This document shows, piece after piece, positions 36,184 through 49,739 of a DNA stretch of 64,000 bases (position 1 is its first letter; each line of letters begins with the position of its first letter). Made by a program: the position numbers and the translations under genes. Source of the DNA: Sphagnum compactum. Lineage: Eukaryota; Bryophyta; Sphagnopsida; Sphagnales. The notes beneath the pieces were generated by a model that saw only the letters and a program-made list of their open reading frames with translations, was not told the origin of the DNA and made no database searches. The DNA is taken from positions 13,998,302-14,062,301 of the forward strand of contig OZ234497.1 in the NCBI GenBank assembly GCA_965153455.1. Direction: 5' to 3'.

Positions 36184-39100
36184 GTAAATGGAACACCACC
36201 ACATGTGTAAGTATTGGGTGCATGTGTTGTAAGACAAAATAGCAATCTTTCATGTTGCCAGGAAAAGAAAAAACAAACCAGGACCCGCATCCCCTGATCT
36301 GCCTGTGTTTGCAAAGACAAACAAACAATGTGGCTTTTTGCCAGAACAAGCAGAGGACCCACCCAGCCACAGCAAGAGCAGTAACATTAACAGGCCCAAT
36401 GAGAGTGTGATGACAGACTCTCTCTCTCAGCTTTCTGTTGCATTCCTGTTGTATGTATACTTGAGTCTGGCTCCTCTCACTGGCTTTTTGCATTTACTTT
36501 AATTGGAGAGTTATCATCTGGATGAGACAGACATGAAGGAAGGTTTGAATTGGCTTATTTGTTTGTTTATTTATTAATTTATTGGCTTTCCTTTACTGTT
36601 GTTTTTTTGCTAAGAACTAACCCTTCCAAAACCAAAACCCACAAAAAGGGTTAGTTCTTAGCTCTCCCAGGGAATTATGCCAAATGTGTTTTCCTTGAAT
36701 TTTTTTTGTTCTAATCCTTCTTGATATGAGAAATTGCTATTTGGGTTTTACTCCTCTAACCCTTCCTTGTATGAAAATGTGCTTAATTTATGGGCTTTCC
36801 AACCTATTGTTGATTTTATTAAATTAGTGAGGGCAGGTGTACCCAAAGTCATGCTTTGAAGGAGACACTTTTATTGGCCCATCATCAAAAGCCCCTCTCT
36901 GACCCCCACTCCTCAAATAGAAACATAGTGCATTCTAAGTGATGGACAATTTTAATTTAAATATATGACAATTCAATGTTAGAGCCAAAGCATATGGGAT
37001 AAAATCAGAAAGAAACCCACATGAAGAGAAGAAGAACAGTGCCTCTGAATGCAGGTGAAATTCAAATTGGAAAGTATTTTTCATAGCCAGCCAACTGGCG
37101 CTCATGCGAACCCCCAAAGACAGAAGAGCACCACCTCACAGCATAAAATCCCTCCCACTTTCTTCCCACCCTCACGGCCTCCAAACCCAGAATAAAAATG
37201 TCGGTTCCTCTCTTGAGTGCATGTTAAGCCTTCTCATTGGTTGCATGAATTCTTTGTTTCTAAAACTCTTGGTCATCATTTTCAACCCAGGCCAATACCC
37301 TTTCCTAAGAGAGTGAGTACCTATTGACATGAAGATTTGCTATGAAAATGGGATTTGCTCCTCTAACCCCCCACACCTTGATATGATAATTTGTTAAATG
37401 GGTTGTGCTCTTTCTCATCCCCTCTTCATCCTGTTTCCAAGATGCTTCTTTAAACAGTCTTGGTGATGGTTGAAACCTGGAAATAGTCCCCTTCATTCAA
37501 GAAAAAGTTCCACAGACAAGGAGTAGCCTCCTTAGTCCACATGCAAACTACTGTCTGAACATCACCACAACAAAAGCAACAGCACATCATCTTTGTTTGA
37601 ATATCTGCAAAAGGCCACTTTATAATATTGTGATAGTAGATATTACCATGTGTTGCATCTCCCCATGCAACCAATGACCTGAATGGATAAATTGATGTTC
37701 TTTTACAGTCTGTAGACATATAGGGAGCTGCATTGGTGGTTTGTGCTTTGAAGCCTGAGCCAGAGGAAGAAAGAGAGAGCTGGAAAGGGAAAGAAAATAT
37801 TTGATTGTTTTTTTTTGTGTTGACTGAGTAGGGTCCTAACATAACTAGTTTTCTTTAATGTTTTGTTGAGATCCAATGAGGTGAGTGAATATGAGTAAAA
37901 TGAACCCAGATTTTTGCCCCTTTTTTTATTGAGAACTTGACAGTTTTGTGAATGTAGGTTTTTTTTTCCCCCCCTCACATGTTCCCAACAATGTTCCTCA
38001 TGAATTTCCTAATTTGTTCCTCGTTTGTTGTGCATGTGTTCCTTAATCTTTTTCCATATGCTTTGCCATGTTACTAGTGTTTTGTTCCCTCAAATTCCCA
38101 CCATGTGTTCTTTACCTATAGGCTTTGCCAAATGTTCTTTATGTTATTCCCAATATCACCACATTTCATTCCATATTTCCTTCCCCAAAATCCTACGCTT
38201 TAACCTACATAGGTGAACCAAAACTGATAGACTTATACCAATTGTAGGGTGGGAAAGTTGAAAATTTCTAAAGTTTTTATTTTGAGAGTGTAAAAAAGTT
38301 TTGATGTTTGGATTTTATCTGGTTTTTTGGGTGATGAGCCAAAAGAGGAAAAGAACTGCTTTGGATGCCATCACAACTAAAAATCAAGCACTAGGTATAT
38401 ATCATAATACCCAGGCAAGTAAGTTATAAAAGCAGCTCTACCCACACATTGCACTAGTAAAATGCATTTGAGCCAGCATTTGTGCACATGATGCTATGGT
38501 AGGCAAAAGGCACTACACACTCTAACACTTATTATTAATTGCCAGATTGATTGATTGGTCCATTTGGTTCAGTAGAAGTCTCCGGCCCTTTACACTCCGA
38601 ATTTCATGTTTATGGGTGGGGCATAGGAAATAGTAAGCTAACCGGCTCTCGGTTGTGAGATTTAAGGTTGGAGGCTTAATGTTGGAGGCCCAAATAGGGG
38701 GGGGCATGGGCGAAGTTGCTAAGCACCTAATAGGGGGCTTGTGGCTCATTCTGACCATTTGTACCCTCACCAATTGCATGGTTTTTGCTGTTGCACATAT
38801 GAATTTTGTGTACCATACAGGATCATTTGGAGATAGATATAACACCAGTTTTTGAGGAACAAAGTATGGGCCATCTGGAACACGTTGTCTGATTCTCATC
38901 ATGACTCAAGCCTTGTTGCAAAGCTCTCCTTGGCAATGGGGAAAAAAGGGGATGTCATACACCCCACAGAGAGAGAGAGAGAGAGCTTATTTTACTTGTC
39001 TTTCTGCCTTTATGATGTGTAACGTACTCTTCATTACACAACATATGTGTCTGGCCCCCAGTCTACTTCTTCACCAATACTGCAACTCCACAACAACTTT

Positions 39101-40912
39101 TCAACATGCATAAACACTGTAGAAGCAAATGTATACCTACCCTACTCTACTACCTATTGCCAATTCCCAACATGAAATCACAAAGGAGATTAACACTTTA
39201 ACAAAACTATTGCAGAGAATTAACTTGAACATTAATTCTCTCTTAATTTGGTTTCCATGGACACGTTTGGCCATTTCGTTGTCCCCTTATTTCATCATTG
39301 CCCTTTAGGTGATTCTCAATTTTGCACCTTACATTAATGTTGTTTCTTCATTGTTTTCCCACACACCAAATCCCCAAATTTGATGCCATCAATATAGTAT
39401 CTCTTCTCAATTCTCAAACCCTCAAATTTATAGAACTACACCGTGTCTCTGTGTGCGTGGGTGTGTTTTCTTTGAAACACTCAATTGTCTTGAGCTATTG
39501 CAAAAATTCCAATACAGAATTTTCAGCATTGCTGAAATCTTGAACTTTCAGGTCAATAGCATTTTTTGGGTTTCGGGTTTAAATGTGCAGTTGAGATGAC
39601 ATGGGTTTTACATCTTGACTTTGATTCGGATGTTTGGTTCTAAGAGCATGTCCCCACTTTAGGAGTGCCCTGTCTTGTACAAGTTGCCAATCAGTTTTAC
39701 ACTATTTAAAGCCTAAACTTCATCCAAATTCCTATTTTCTAGCCATTACATTGCTACTGCTGGAGCTGCTCGAAATATTCATTCCACAGAGTTGACAACA
39801 TCAGTGAAACATGAAACAAAGAGGCTGAAGCTTGCATGTAAAGAAGGGTGCAAATAATCCACATTGAAAGTGCTGAACAGGTGTGCTTTCAGCTGGCTTT
39901 TATTTGCAAATCAAAAAATGCAAAAATACAAAATGACATTTTGAACCAGCAACAGCTAGCTAGTCACTTGAGTAAATTGAAGGTGAAGTCACAATAGGAG
40001 AGAAGTTGGGTCTTAGACCCACTGCTCAAAAAAGCAATATTATCATTCCAACAACACTAGGTTTAAATGTTTGCCAAAGCATATCCAATTTTATATGTAC
40101 ATTGAAGAAAATAGAATTTTGGAGAGGTGGGTACTCTGACAAAATCATTTGCAAACTCAATGTTGGTCTCTCTATCTCTGGTTTTCTCAACCAGATTTGG
40201 TTGTAAACTAATATTCACTAACTGAACCAACAAACCTGAAACCAACCCAATTTGAGTGATAATATAATATTCAACTTCTTGCTTGTACTATTTAGAACAC
40301 AATAAATCTACATCCTTCCGGTTGAAAGGAGAAAACATCTGTACAAAAGGTGAAAAGGAAATGCAGACTAATAGTAGATTGAATTTCAGGTGTCAGGTGC
40401 ACCTATTTGGCAGTTCTATATGATCTTAGGGCAAAAGATGGGCCACTAAAAAAATCCAAAGAGGAAAGAGAGAGCTCGCCTGCCAAAGAGCTTCACTGCT
40501 AAACTACTCCAAATTACTGAAATCACAAACTCAATTGCGGGATAAACATGAATTGGGCAAACATAAGACTTTGGTGGATCACTGAGGTGGTGCATGTGAT
40601 AGGTGGCAACAAACAAGCCACTCACATAAAAATGTCTGCCTCCTCAATCTCCTCCTCCTCCTCCTCTGCCAGGCTCCTCCTTGCGTCCCAAGTGGGCACA
40701 GAAAACAGATGATGTTGTAATGCAGGTGAGTGCAAAGGCTCCATTACAAATTCAAGCCCAAAAAACCCATCCTGCTCCATTCAAATTCAAGTCTAAAAAA
40801 CCCGTCCTGTGCAGCTCATTGTGGCTGATTGCTATTGATTGGCACATAGGAAACAAAGCAAAAGTATATACACACACCCAAAAAAAAAAAACCCCAAACT
40901 TCTCATTCTCTT
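36184..40912. other. Intergenic stretch before Dof gene 2
   Basis: No gene recognised. A (GA)n run lies at about 38970-38986. The GC-richer end (about 40600-40912) is probably the 3' untranslated and downstream region of Dof gene 2, which reads leftward. Confidence 0.4.
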
Positions 40913-42346
40913 TCACAGAAGTCTTCCACTGCTGCCGCCGCCTCCCAATCCATGCAATGCATGCAAATCCAACTGAGACCAAGGGGAAGAATTGCTGTTA
41001 TTGCTCCAGAAATTATTTGTGTCAGGAGCAAAATCATAATGTGGTACAATATTATCCTTTTGAGATGCAGCAGATTGCTGGTTCTGCTGCTGCCAAGCAG
41101 CAGCTCCAGGTGCTGCTGCTGCCGCATCCTCACCCAACCCATGAGTGGGAAGATGTGAAAACAAAGCAGGAGTCAAGAATTTGCCTTTGGCATGCAACCG
41201 GTTCAAGTCCAAGGATCCATGCAAGAAGCTATCTTCAGCCTCAACCCATAGAGGTTCCTGCTTTGGCAGTGGAAGATTTGATCTCCAAGCACCACCACCA
41301 CCACCATCTGTTGTTCTGGCAGTGCCTTGCAATGTATCACAGCCAGTGTCTCCTCCTCCACTACTCACTGGAGCACTGCCGTGGTGATTGTAGCTGCTGT
41401 TGCTGTTGAGGCCTTCACTGAGTGCAGCCAATGCACCAACCCTGTTGTAAGTAGAGCTATCAAGAAATACACTGAGCCCATCTCCTGTAGTACTGCTGCT
41501 GATATGACGCTGCTGATGCTGAGGAATATGGGAGGAGGATGAAGAGGAGGAGGAGTGCATGCTCAATCCTGTATCTGGCAGGACCGAATCAAACAACCCA
41601 AGGTTCATAATGCCGGAACTTTCAAACTGCGGATGGGATGGGCGCTGATGATGATGAGGAGGAGGACAAAGAGTAGTACTGGTGTGGGATGATCCAAAAG
41701 GAAGCTCCATATGCTTACTACCTTCATGATGCATATGATCTGCTGCAGTAGCTGTACATGTGCCGGGAGATGGCTCGAAGGCGATGGCTTGATGACCATT
41801 GTTCTCAAATAAGGTAGAAGAAGTGGATGCAAAGGGACTGTGCTGCTGCTGTTGAAGCCCTGCAATTGCTGCTGCTCCAGGGCTGTCGTTTTTGCTTTGA
41901 TGATCTAAGCTGCTGCTCCCATGAGGAGCTGCTGCTGCTAGGATAAGATTCCCAGCGGATGAGTGTTGTTGTGCTGCTGCAGCTGCAGCAGCATCTGCAC
42001 TCATGTGTCGAGTAGTAGAACTATGCTTGGTTCGCTTGTTTTTGCGACAACCTCCACCCACAGGAACATTGCGCAAAGTGCCGCCGGCAGTCCAGTAACG
42101 CCGGCAGTTTTTGCAGAAATGTCGAGGCTGTGTGAGGCTGTAGTTGTTGTAGTAGCAGAACTTGGTGTTGAGGGATTGGCAACGAGGACAAGCAACAAGT
42201 TGATCTGGTGGTTTCAACCGCCTCTCCGCCTGCAGAGCACGCTGCGCAAACAGCTCACTGGCCTTCTTCTCCTGCAGCTGCAACAGCTGCTGCTGCTGCT
42301 GATGACCATGATAGCTGCTGCTGCTGGAACCACTCATGAGTAGCAT
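40913..42346 (-). CDS. Dof zinc-finger transcription factor 2
   Basis: Single-exon gene of 477 residues. The Dof finger has zinc cysteines at 53, 56, 78 and 81, and reads [19 protein letters not shown] onward to [11 protein letters not shown], the canonical form. Before it lie a glutamine-rich stretch (16-25) and an [12 protein letters not shown] motif. After it, long Ser, His, Gln and Ala tracts surround short conserved islands: LGLFDSV, PKQEPLW, SLDLNR, KFLTPAL and a C-terminal [11 protein letters not shown] ending GRLL. All these islands occur in the same order in Dof gene 1, so the two are paralogues. The genes converge, about 15.7 kb apart. The second Met (residue 4) is an alternative start. 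The protein should act in the nucleus on AAAG promoter sites; targets cannot be inferred. Plus-strand frames across it are shadows. Confidence 0.96.
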   Translation of the reverse strand: MLLMSGSSSSSYHGHQQQQQLLQLQEKKASELFAQRALQAERRLKPPDQLVACPRCQSLNTKFCYYNNYSLTQPRHFCKNCRRYWTAGGTLRNVPVGGGCRKNKRTKHSSTTRHMSADAAAAAAAQQHSSAGNLILAAAAPHGSSSLDHQSKNDSPGAAAIAGLQQQQHSPFASTSSTLFENNGHQAIAFEPSPGTCTATAADHMHHEGSKHMELPFGSSHTSTTLCPPPHHHQRPSHPQFESSGIMNLGLFDSVLPDTGLSMHSSSSSSSSHIPQHQQRHISSSTTGDGLSVFLDSSTYNRVGALAALSEGLNSNSSYNHHGSAPVSSGGGDTGCDTLQGTARTTDGGGGGAWRSNLPLPKQEPLWVEAEDSFLHGSLDLNRLHAKGKFLTPALFSHLPTHGLGEDAAAAAPGAAAWQQQNQQSAASQKDNIVPHYDFAPDTNNFWSNNSNSSPWSQLDLHALHGLGGGGSSGRLL

Positions 42347-42354
42347 GACTACCC

Positions 42355-42390
42355 AAGAAGAAGAAGAAGAAGAAGAAGAAGAAGAAGAAG
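42355..42390 (-). repeat. (CTT)12 repeat in the Dof 2 leader
   Basis: A perfect GAA run on the plus strand (CTT in the mRNA sense), about ten bases before the Dof 2 start codon. Pyrimidine-rich triplet repeats in 5' leaders are common in plants and can vary in length between individuals. No function is shown. Confidence 0.9.
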
Positions 42391-43800
42391 CAGCCTCTGC
42401 TTTTCCCCCAATCTCTCAACTGGTCGTTACTGCAGATCTCGCACAATCCAATCTACCATAATTTCACACCTTCAATGGCGCACACTCCAGCAGTTGCTCC
42501 TTGCTGTCAACGATCACCCTGCTGCTTTCTTGGAGCGAGCAATGAAGGTTTTCAAGCTTTTTGGATCTCATGCACTGCTACTGCAGGTGTTTGCGCTCTT
42601 CTCTCTCCGCAGAAGGACGGACGGACAGACGCTCAAGACAAGAACTCCACTGTCATGGATCTGCACAACAAACAACCTTGTACCTATGAGTATCTCCAAA
42701 ACCAGCAGCGTCGAATTCTTCTGGAAAACAAGCTGACCGGTAGTGTCAAGAACTTTTGCAAATCTCAGGCATATGCACTGTGACCGCGACGACGAAGAAT
42801 CCAAGTTTCTAGAACCACCTGGACAGCTTTCTCAGGAGCTTGTCAAGCATGCATGAACTCTCTAGCTCCTCTTCTTATAGTATGCTTACTGATCTCACAA
42901 CAATGTCAATTACAGATGCACAGCACAGCTTGCAACAACTTAGATCAGAAAACAACCAAATTCCTTCCAAACTTTACAACAACTTTGCTTTCTTTCTCCA
43001 ACAATCCATCACAAAGTTTGTGAATTTCTACTTCATTGCTCCACTAACTTGGCTCATCTGATAGCTGCAAACTATTCAATCATTGCAATCTGACTGAACT
43101 TCTTTCTCTACACAAATCATCAAGAAACATTCATCAAAATTCTTTCTTCACAATAGTTCCTCCACTGTTAAACCCAGCTCTCTACGACGAGACTGACTGG
43201 AAGCTCTACGAGAGCACACAAGACTTCCGATCAAAACCAAGCAACCGGCCAGCAAATCGTTCTCAGAACTGAAGACCCAGGAATCATGATCAGAACTCCC
43301 CAAAAAAACATTTCTTGAGTTCTCGGGACTAGATTGACATCACCTTTTGTTGTAGATTGTTCGAAAGCTTTACTGGCTTTAAGAGATATATAATTTAGGA
43401 GCGAAAGAAAGAGAGAAGATGATGATGATCCGCAGCCTGAAGAAGCAGCAACAAGAGCTTCCGTCTCCGTCCCCGTCCCATCCCGTCCGCGCGCTTCTTG
43501 CCGTGGTGATCTCCGCCGCTTGCTGCCCTTTTCGCGCTTCCCGCGACAGCAACGGCGACGACAACAGTCGCCCCCAATAGCCACACACACCCCCCCCCCC
43601 CCCTACCCTATCATCATCGTCGTCATCATCATCCGCTGGATGAGCATGGATGAATGAGCCTCCACGTTCCTCCATGCTTTCACTGCCACGTACTACGTAC
43701 GGCCGTGCGCCAGGCACGAGGCCTGCCTGCCTGCCGGCCTGCGTGCCTGCCCTCCACTAGCTAGCTGTAGGTGCTGAGTAGGTACCTACTAATTGCCTGC
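42391..43800 (-). promoter_or_regulatory. Dof gene 2 leader and promoter region
   Basis: The composition is GC-richer, like the region before Dof 1. It carries a 14-C run (43590-43603), a CATCAT-type triplet run (about 43610-43635) and a GCCTGCCTGCC run (about 43720-43752). ORF-like stretches on both strands here are low complexity and I do not support them as genes. No clear TATA box was located. Confidence 0.45.
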
Positions 43801-43880
43801 TATGTAGTACTTACCTCGTTCTTTCTCCCTACTCATAGCTTCTCCTCTTTAGAGCCTAATGATTCAGGAGTTATGACCTT

Positions 43881-44115
43881 CAGTATTTTGTTTTTTTTTG
43901 GCGACGAGTTTTAGCCATTTTTCCAAAATTATTTCGGTAAAAAAAGGAATATTTTGTCACAAATTCCTTCTTTTAATTAATCAACCAAAAAAAAATAGTC
44001 TTATATTTTTAAATTGCCACAATTGCCTACAATATGAAAGGGTGCTTAAGATTATCTATCTTCATTATACAAAAATTGCCACTTTAGCAACATCACAAAG
44101 TTGAAAAAACACATC
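43881..44115 (-). mobile_element. MITE family E, copy 2 (one end)
   Basis: In reverse complement this matches 33570-33827: GTGATGTTGCT.AAGTGG, GCACCCTTTCATATTG, TAGGCAATTGTGGCAA and AAATATTCCTTT, ending with the terminal word GGCGA....CAAAATACTG. The other terminal inverted repeat is not seen, so the copy seems truncated or rearranged. Confidence 0.75.
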
Positions 44116-45539
44116 CACACAGACATAAGTTGAATATAACATATGCAAAGTTCTCTCTATAAAACTGGGTCCAGAGAGTAAGGGGTTTTTATTTTTCCTT
44201 TCCTAAAGGTTAGGATTGATGATAACAGGTTTTTTAAATAAATTATGATACAATGGATGGAGAAAGAAGCCAGATTAAGGTTTTTAAAGTGCTAAATATT
44301 ATGTGATGGAGGGGTTCTCTTTTTGCACTTTGGAGAGATTAGGGTTAGGGTTGAACTTGCCAGCTTTCTTAGTAGGATGGACAATATGGAGATTGTGGTT
44401 TTGAACTTGCTAAATAGGTAGTATAAATTTGGGGGATAGGTCAATGTGTTTCTTTTTTTGGAAAAGTTAGGTTTGATGAGGATTACTAGCTACTTCATTA
44501 GGGTTTGAAAGCATGTATAAAGGAGGGAAGAGAATAGGGTTTGGTAACATATTTGGGGGAATAGTAATAAGCTTTGGAACAAAATTATGAATTTGAGTCA
44601 AATAAGGATTTGGGGAACTTGATTGTAAGAAAGAAACTATAGAATGATGTAGTTTTCATTTGCCTTCCATTTTGAGGACTATGAACCAGTATTGGGCAGT
44701 TTTCAGATAACATTTTAAGAATGGAACTGGTCTTCTAAAAAAAATAATCATAAAAAAATAATCAGTCAAGGTATCAAAATTTTGAAAAATAATTATTTAA
44801 AAATAATTTTAAGTTGATTGCCTAGTTCGGTTCTAAGTAAAATGCTAAACCTCAAGTCCAAATACAAAAGAACATGAGCTATAACTTGGACTTACCTAAA
44901 ATCAAGAACTTGTGAGCACACAAGTCATTACACAATTAACCACTTATTTAACTAATAATGGTTAAGTAGTTTTGTTGTGTACAATTCTTGTCCAATGGAC
45001 TCAAGAGTTGAAGAACATTTTTTTGGTTTGTTTGGGTGAATTTTTGGAGGAGTCAATTTCTACTTTCCTCCTCCAGCCAAAATTGGCTATATTCCTCGTG
45101 TGGATGATCGCCAGTGTGGCTACACCACAAAATTGAAAAAAAATAAAAAATAAAGAAGACCTTAAAGAAGCTATCCAAGAGAATTTTAGTGAAAAAAAAT
45201 CATTTTCAATTCTCATTGTTTTTGAAAGACAATACGACAGAGGAATCACACAAGTCGTGCATGCAGCTTTAGTTTTTTGTATTGTTATGCATCAGCTTAA
45301 GCATCACGTGGCATGGAAGTTCCATTTTGGGGGGGGGGGGGAGGGGGGTGGTCCACCTAGGGTTCTGCAGGGCTTACCCAGCAATGGGGGAAAAAACACA
45401 AAACCTTCCAAAACCCAACAAAATGTACAGTACAAGTTACGACTGCCTTCACACCAAGAATTAGTGTCCCTAGGGTTTTCAGCTTGAAACTAATAAATTA
45501 AGCAGAGAAATGGAACCAAACTGATGAGTGTGAGTGCCG
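44116..45539. other. AT-rich stretch with an old repeat
   Basis: No gene recognised. About 45095-45150 (GTGGATGATCGCCAG, then GCTACACCACAAAATTGAAA) resembles about 60030-60070, suggesting a further repeat family. A run of 13 G lies at 45329-45341. Confidence 0.4.
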
Positions 45540-45777
45540 TAGCCTAGGGTCAGTTTCCACGTTGAGAAAACGAATAATTATTTATTTTCAAAAAATGAAT
45601 TCGTTTTTAAAATTTGAAATTATATAATTTTCCATCATCTACTATAATATTGTGATATGAGTAGTGAAATTATTCAGAGTGTAGCTTACAATAATTATGA
45701 TGATTTTCAACATGTCAACTCATTTTTTCACAAAATTTTTCATTTCACTATTTTGACGAAACTAAACTTTAGGGTAA
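45540..45777 (+). mobile_element. MITE family B, copy 2
   Basis: About 238 bp, the same orientation as copies 1 and 3. It starts CCTAGGGTCAGTTTCC and ends ACTTTAGGGTAAG. The right terminal repeat is more decayed than in the other copies. It has the internal blocks AATAATTATT, CAAAAAATGAATTCGTTTT, CCATCATCTACTATAATAT and AATTATGATGATTTTCAAC. Confidence 0.85.
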
Positions 45778-48700
45778 GGCACACAACATATTTCCATGGC
45801 CCTGTCAATTCTTTAGTTTTGGCAATTGAATTCAATCAAACAAATGACCCCCACAAATCAAAACAAACAAACAAACAAACATGCTACACAGAGGAAGAAG
45901 AGATGATGCTCAGGGCTGAGGTGGGCTACTACCCCAGAAATCCACACCGTCTAGTGACATCATCTACTGTCAGTTACTCTTGCGTCACCCATTGGTACGG
46001 CAAAGATCTTGTGGGATGGATTTGTGTAGTATGTATATTTTTAGGTCAAGTCAAAACAGTCTTATTTTAGAATCCTATGAAGAAGCATTCCATGCAGTGT
46101 TTTTCTCTGGGATTTTTTTTCAATTTTTTAGCCAAAGTGGCATTATGATTTAGCCAAATCTGGCTATAAATCATTTTTGGTATGCATAAACTTTAACCAT
46201 CTTTTCATATTTTTGGCTCCATGCTGAAAACCAAATCTAGAAATCTTTGGGGGGGAGGGAAAAAAAACTATTGTTCCCCTCACTTTTGGTGATTGAAATC
46301 CTCCAAAAATCTCTTCATTTTCTAATTTTTAATCTATAATTTCGCCAATTTTCTTTTAAATAAAGGCTGATCCCATGTAAACTTGCTTGCTTAGAGTAAG
46401 AATATTCATTAACACCCAGCACACACGCAGTATGTGGGCCTCTAGTAGTTTCTATGACATCCAAAATAGTGTATCAATATGTGATGTACCTATGTTCTTT
46501 TCTTCCTTGTTATCTTTTACTGGAATTTCCTTTTGTCTAGAATAAGAATATTCCAGCTTATGAATGGCGGCATTTCCCCCTTGAGAATCAACACCACACT
46601 ACATAGTACATACCAATGTTTGGGAGGTATTTGATTTTGTTAATATACCCCCCCCCCTTTCTGGTTTTTAAAATAAAATACTTTCAGAATTGTCTGTTCC
46701 AGGTCTTTCAAAAACTCAGAATCAAAGAACCAGCAGTTTCAGTTATTCCAAAACCACAGGAAAGTATTACCAAAAGTGGGGGGATTTAGATTTGTCATAT
46801 GTTTTACTTAAGGATTCATATGTTGTATATGCTCACTTGGTGAGGGTTATTAAATTATTGATGCCACCCAAAAACCATTAGGTTTCTGGAAATAATGTAA
46901 TAATTGAATTGCCACTAAAAGCAACTGCCGACGTATGGTCAGCTATTGCCTTGTTAAATGATGATGAATGAAGGGTACAATAGTAGTTCATTATTTTTTC
47001 TTTAGCTTCTATTTGCATTTTAACTCAATTTTGTGTGTATTGTTAGACAAGTTGGCTAGAACAACAAAGGGCTGCTTGATAAGGGTTCAACTAATTTCTG
47101 GACATTTTGGAATTCGACCATTAGTGGCAAATGTACATCTCTATGCACTATGTTGTGATTGCTTAAGTCTAGTTGTTATAATTATGGAATAAGCTTGTAG
47201 ATTGTTGTAAATTACCATAAATTGTTGCTTGTTCGAAGCAAATTGTTGGGTGGTGAAACAGACATTTCAAGGCTTGCTAAAGAAACCCAAGTTGTAAACC
47301 TCAAACTAAACATAATTATGGTGTAGATACAAAGCCTAGGTATATTCTAGGTGCATTTTTTAAAGCTTAATTTGAGAATTAAAATGAAATTTGTTTTTTG
47401 CTTATTTAATTTGTTGTGTTAGGTTGGTACTTAATCTTAAAATCTTAATGCAAATATTGACTTTGGCTTTTTGCTTTTATAGCTAGCAACAAATTTCGTT
47501 TGATTGCAAAAAAATCTAGTGGCTCATAAGGAAAAAATTGGATTCCAGTTTTCTTGTTAAGACAATTATTTTGTTGGCTCTATATGTAGTACAGGAAATT
47601 GAAGGCCTCAAGTAGATCAGGTGAGGAGAAAGACTTGCAAATGTCCTTGTGCAAAAAAGTAAGATAACTGTTTTTAGTTTCATATAACTACAATTGTACA
47701 AGCCTTGGATGATTTCAAATTGGTTAATACTCCTAGTATTGAAAATATAACATTTTAAAAATTATTTTGTGATGATTTGAAAAATGTGCAATTCCAAAGT
47801 TTGGATCAAAGATAAAACATAACAAAGATGGAACAAGCTTGAGAAAGTCAAAGGAATACCAAGTTGTGGATTGTCCCTTAGAATATCAGTCGGGCAATCG
47901 TGCACAACAATCACATTACAAGCATCACAAGGTAATTGGCCCTAAGAGAAAATGTTGCAATTGGTTTGATTTCCCCAATAGTCCATGTGGCAATTTGTTA
48001 ATTATGGTAATATAACTGGTAGGCGCAAATTTTATCCTATAAATGTTCATTGCCTATTTAAAACAATACAAAATTTCATTCAATGCTCCATTACAACACT
48101 TAAAATTTGTGGTTTATTATGCAAATAATTATGATGGACTTTTTTTACACAATTTTCCCCTTATAGCTACTTTCTTTTAATGTTTCATTTTATTTCTTTA
48201 AACAAAATCTGTGGTCAAAATATAGTTAGTTTTATCAAAAACCCAAAACACAACAGATATGCAAGGGCATATTCACAATCAAGGTACCATTTTTTGACCA
48301 TAGGATTCAAAGACTTTGTTTTTGTTATCTTGCAAATATAGAATTTAAATGGAATACATTTAAGTGAGAGATAATGGATAATTCAAATTATGATAATTTT
48401 CATGGTGGTGATGATTTTTCACGTGCGTATGTAATTATGTATAAATATTTTGGTAAAAAACCAAAAATGCAAAAAATGAGTACATAAGCTTTTATGTACA
48501 ACAACATGTTTTTTTGCATGAAAATTTCCTGCACATTTTGTTGACACTTGGGGCCACAAATTCTAAGCCTGTGAATACGAAAAATCAACCAAATGGGAAA
48601 AAATAAATGATTTTCCTTGTTGCCTTTTAGAATGGATTATGTAGCCTTCAAAAGTCTTATATCATATATTATTTAATCAAATGCATTATTTATCCATTAA

Positions 48701-49700
48701 AAAAATTAAAATTGTATTGTTTAATAAATTCCTTTTGATTTCTTAAAATGAAAATGCAATTAAGACAAGGACCCAAATTACTTAAAAGGACTAAAAAGGA
48801 CATCTATATTATGTTTAATTTATTTTTAGATTTTTTAATAGATTAACATGACATCATTCTAGTTATTCTCATATACCAATCCCCTATAATCATGAAATAA
48901 TAAATGTAATTAAAATCCAAAATAATCCTTTGAAGTCTTTTTTCGTTAGACCATCCTTTTGGGTTTCCTAATTGTGAATATGTGTAGAATAACAATCCAT
49001 GTTTCTTCATAAAATCTACACTTCTCTCTTTACTTAGAATTGAGCATATCAATAATATATAGTTTTAAAATATAGAAATCAAAATTGAAAACATGAAAAA
49101 TTTGTGCTTTTTTAATACCAATAGAATTCTGAATTCAAAATGTGTTTTTGTCTAATTCTAGTAGGTCTTTGTCTAACTTTGTGTAAAACAACAATATTAA
49201 AATTCCAACAATTTCCAAAACCTCATCCTAGATCACTTCCCTCCAAAAGTAATTCAAAATTAAAATGTTCAAAAATCTTATTCCTATCCAACTCCTTCAC
49301 TACCTTGGTTAATTCCTACCATTCTCCTGATCTATTTTGTTTTGGTTAATCACTACCATACATTGTGTAATATTTACCTTCCTTCCATTTTGAATTTCAT
49401 CCTCGAAATCCTTGATTTAGTAAAAAATTCATGTTCTTCATATCATTGTGTCCTATCTATGGCTTGCATTAAAAGAAATCTTGTATTATACAACCATTCA
49501 ATTTGCAACTATATGCAATTAAATGTCATTTGTAACTATGTTTTGTCATTTTACAACTAATCACCATCCGTTTCAATCTATTATTTTTCTTGCAATTATG
49601 GTCTAACTAATTTTCAACTATTAGGTTTTACATCCTCCTATGATGACTAAATTTTTAGGCTTTTCATCCAAGAAAAGGCCTTTATGTCCAATTAATTACA
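45778..49700. other. Gene-free AT-rich stretch
   Basis: No gene recognised. About 46715-46765 (CAGAATCAAAGAACCAG and following) resembles about 61750-61800. A run of 10 C lies at 46648-46657. A word at about 46424-46460 (CACACGCAGTATGTGGGCC) resembles one at about 35514-35550. Confidence 0.4.
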
Positions 49701-49739
49701 AAAATTGTCTCAACTTGGTTACTTTTATATGATGTACAT

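Noticed and set aside
40681-41409. 242-codon plus-strand frame over Dof 2
   Set aside because: It is antisense to the Dof 2 coding exon and made of its low-complexity complement.
42780-42860. miR396-like word (ACAGCTTTCT) in the Dof 2 leader
   Set aside because: It matches only the core and no matching star strand or hairpin was seen.
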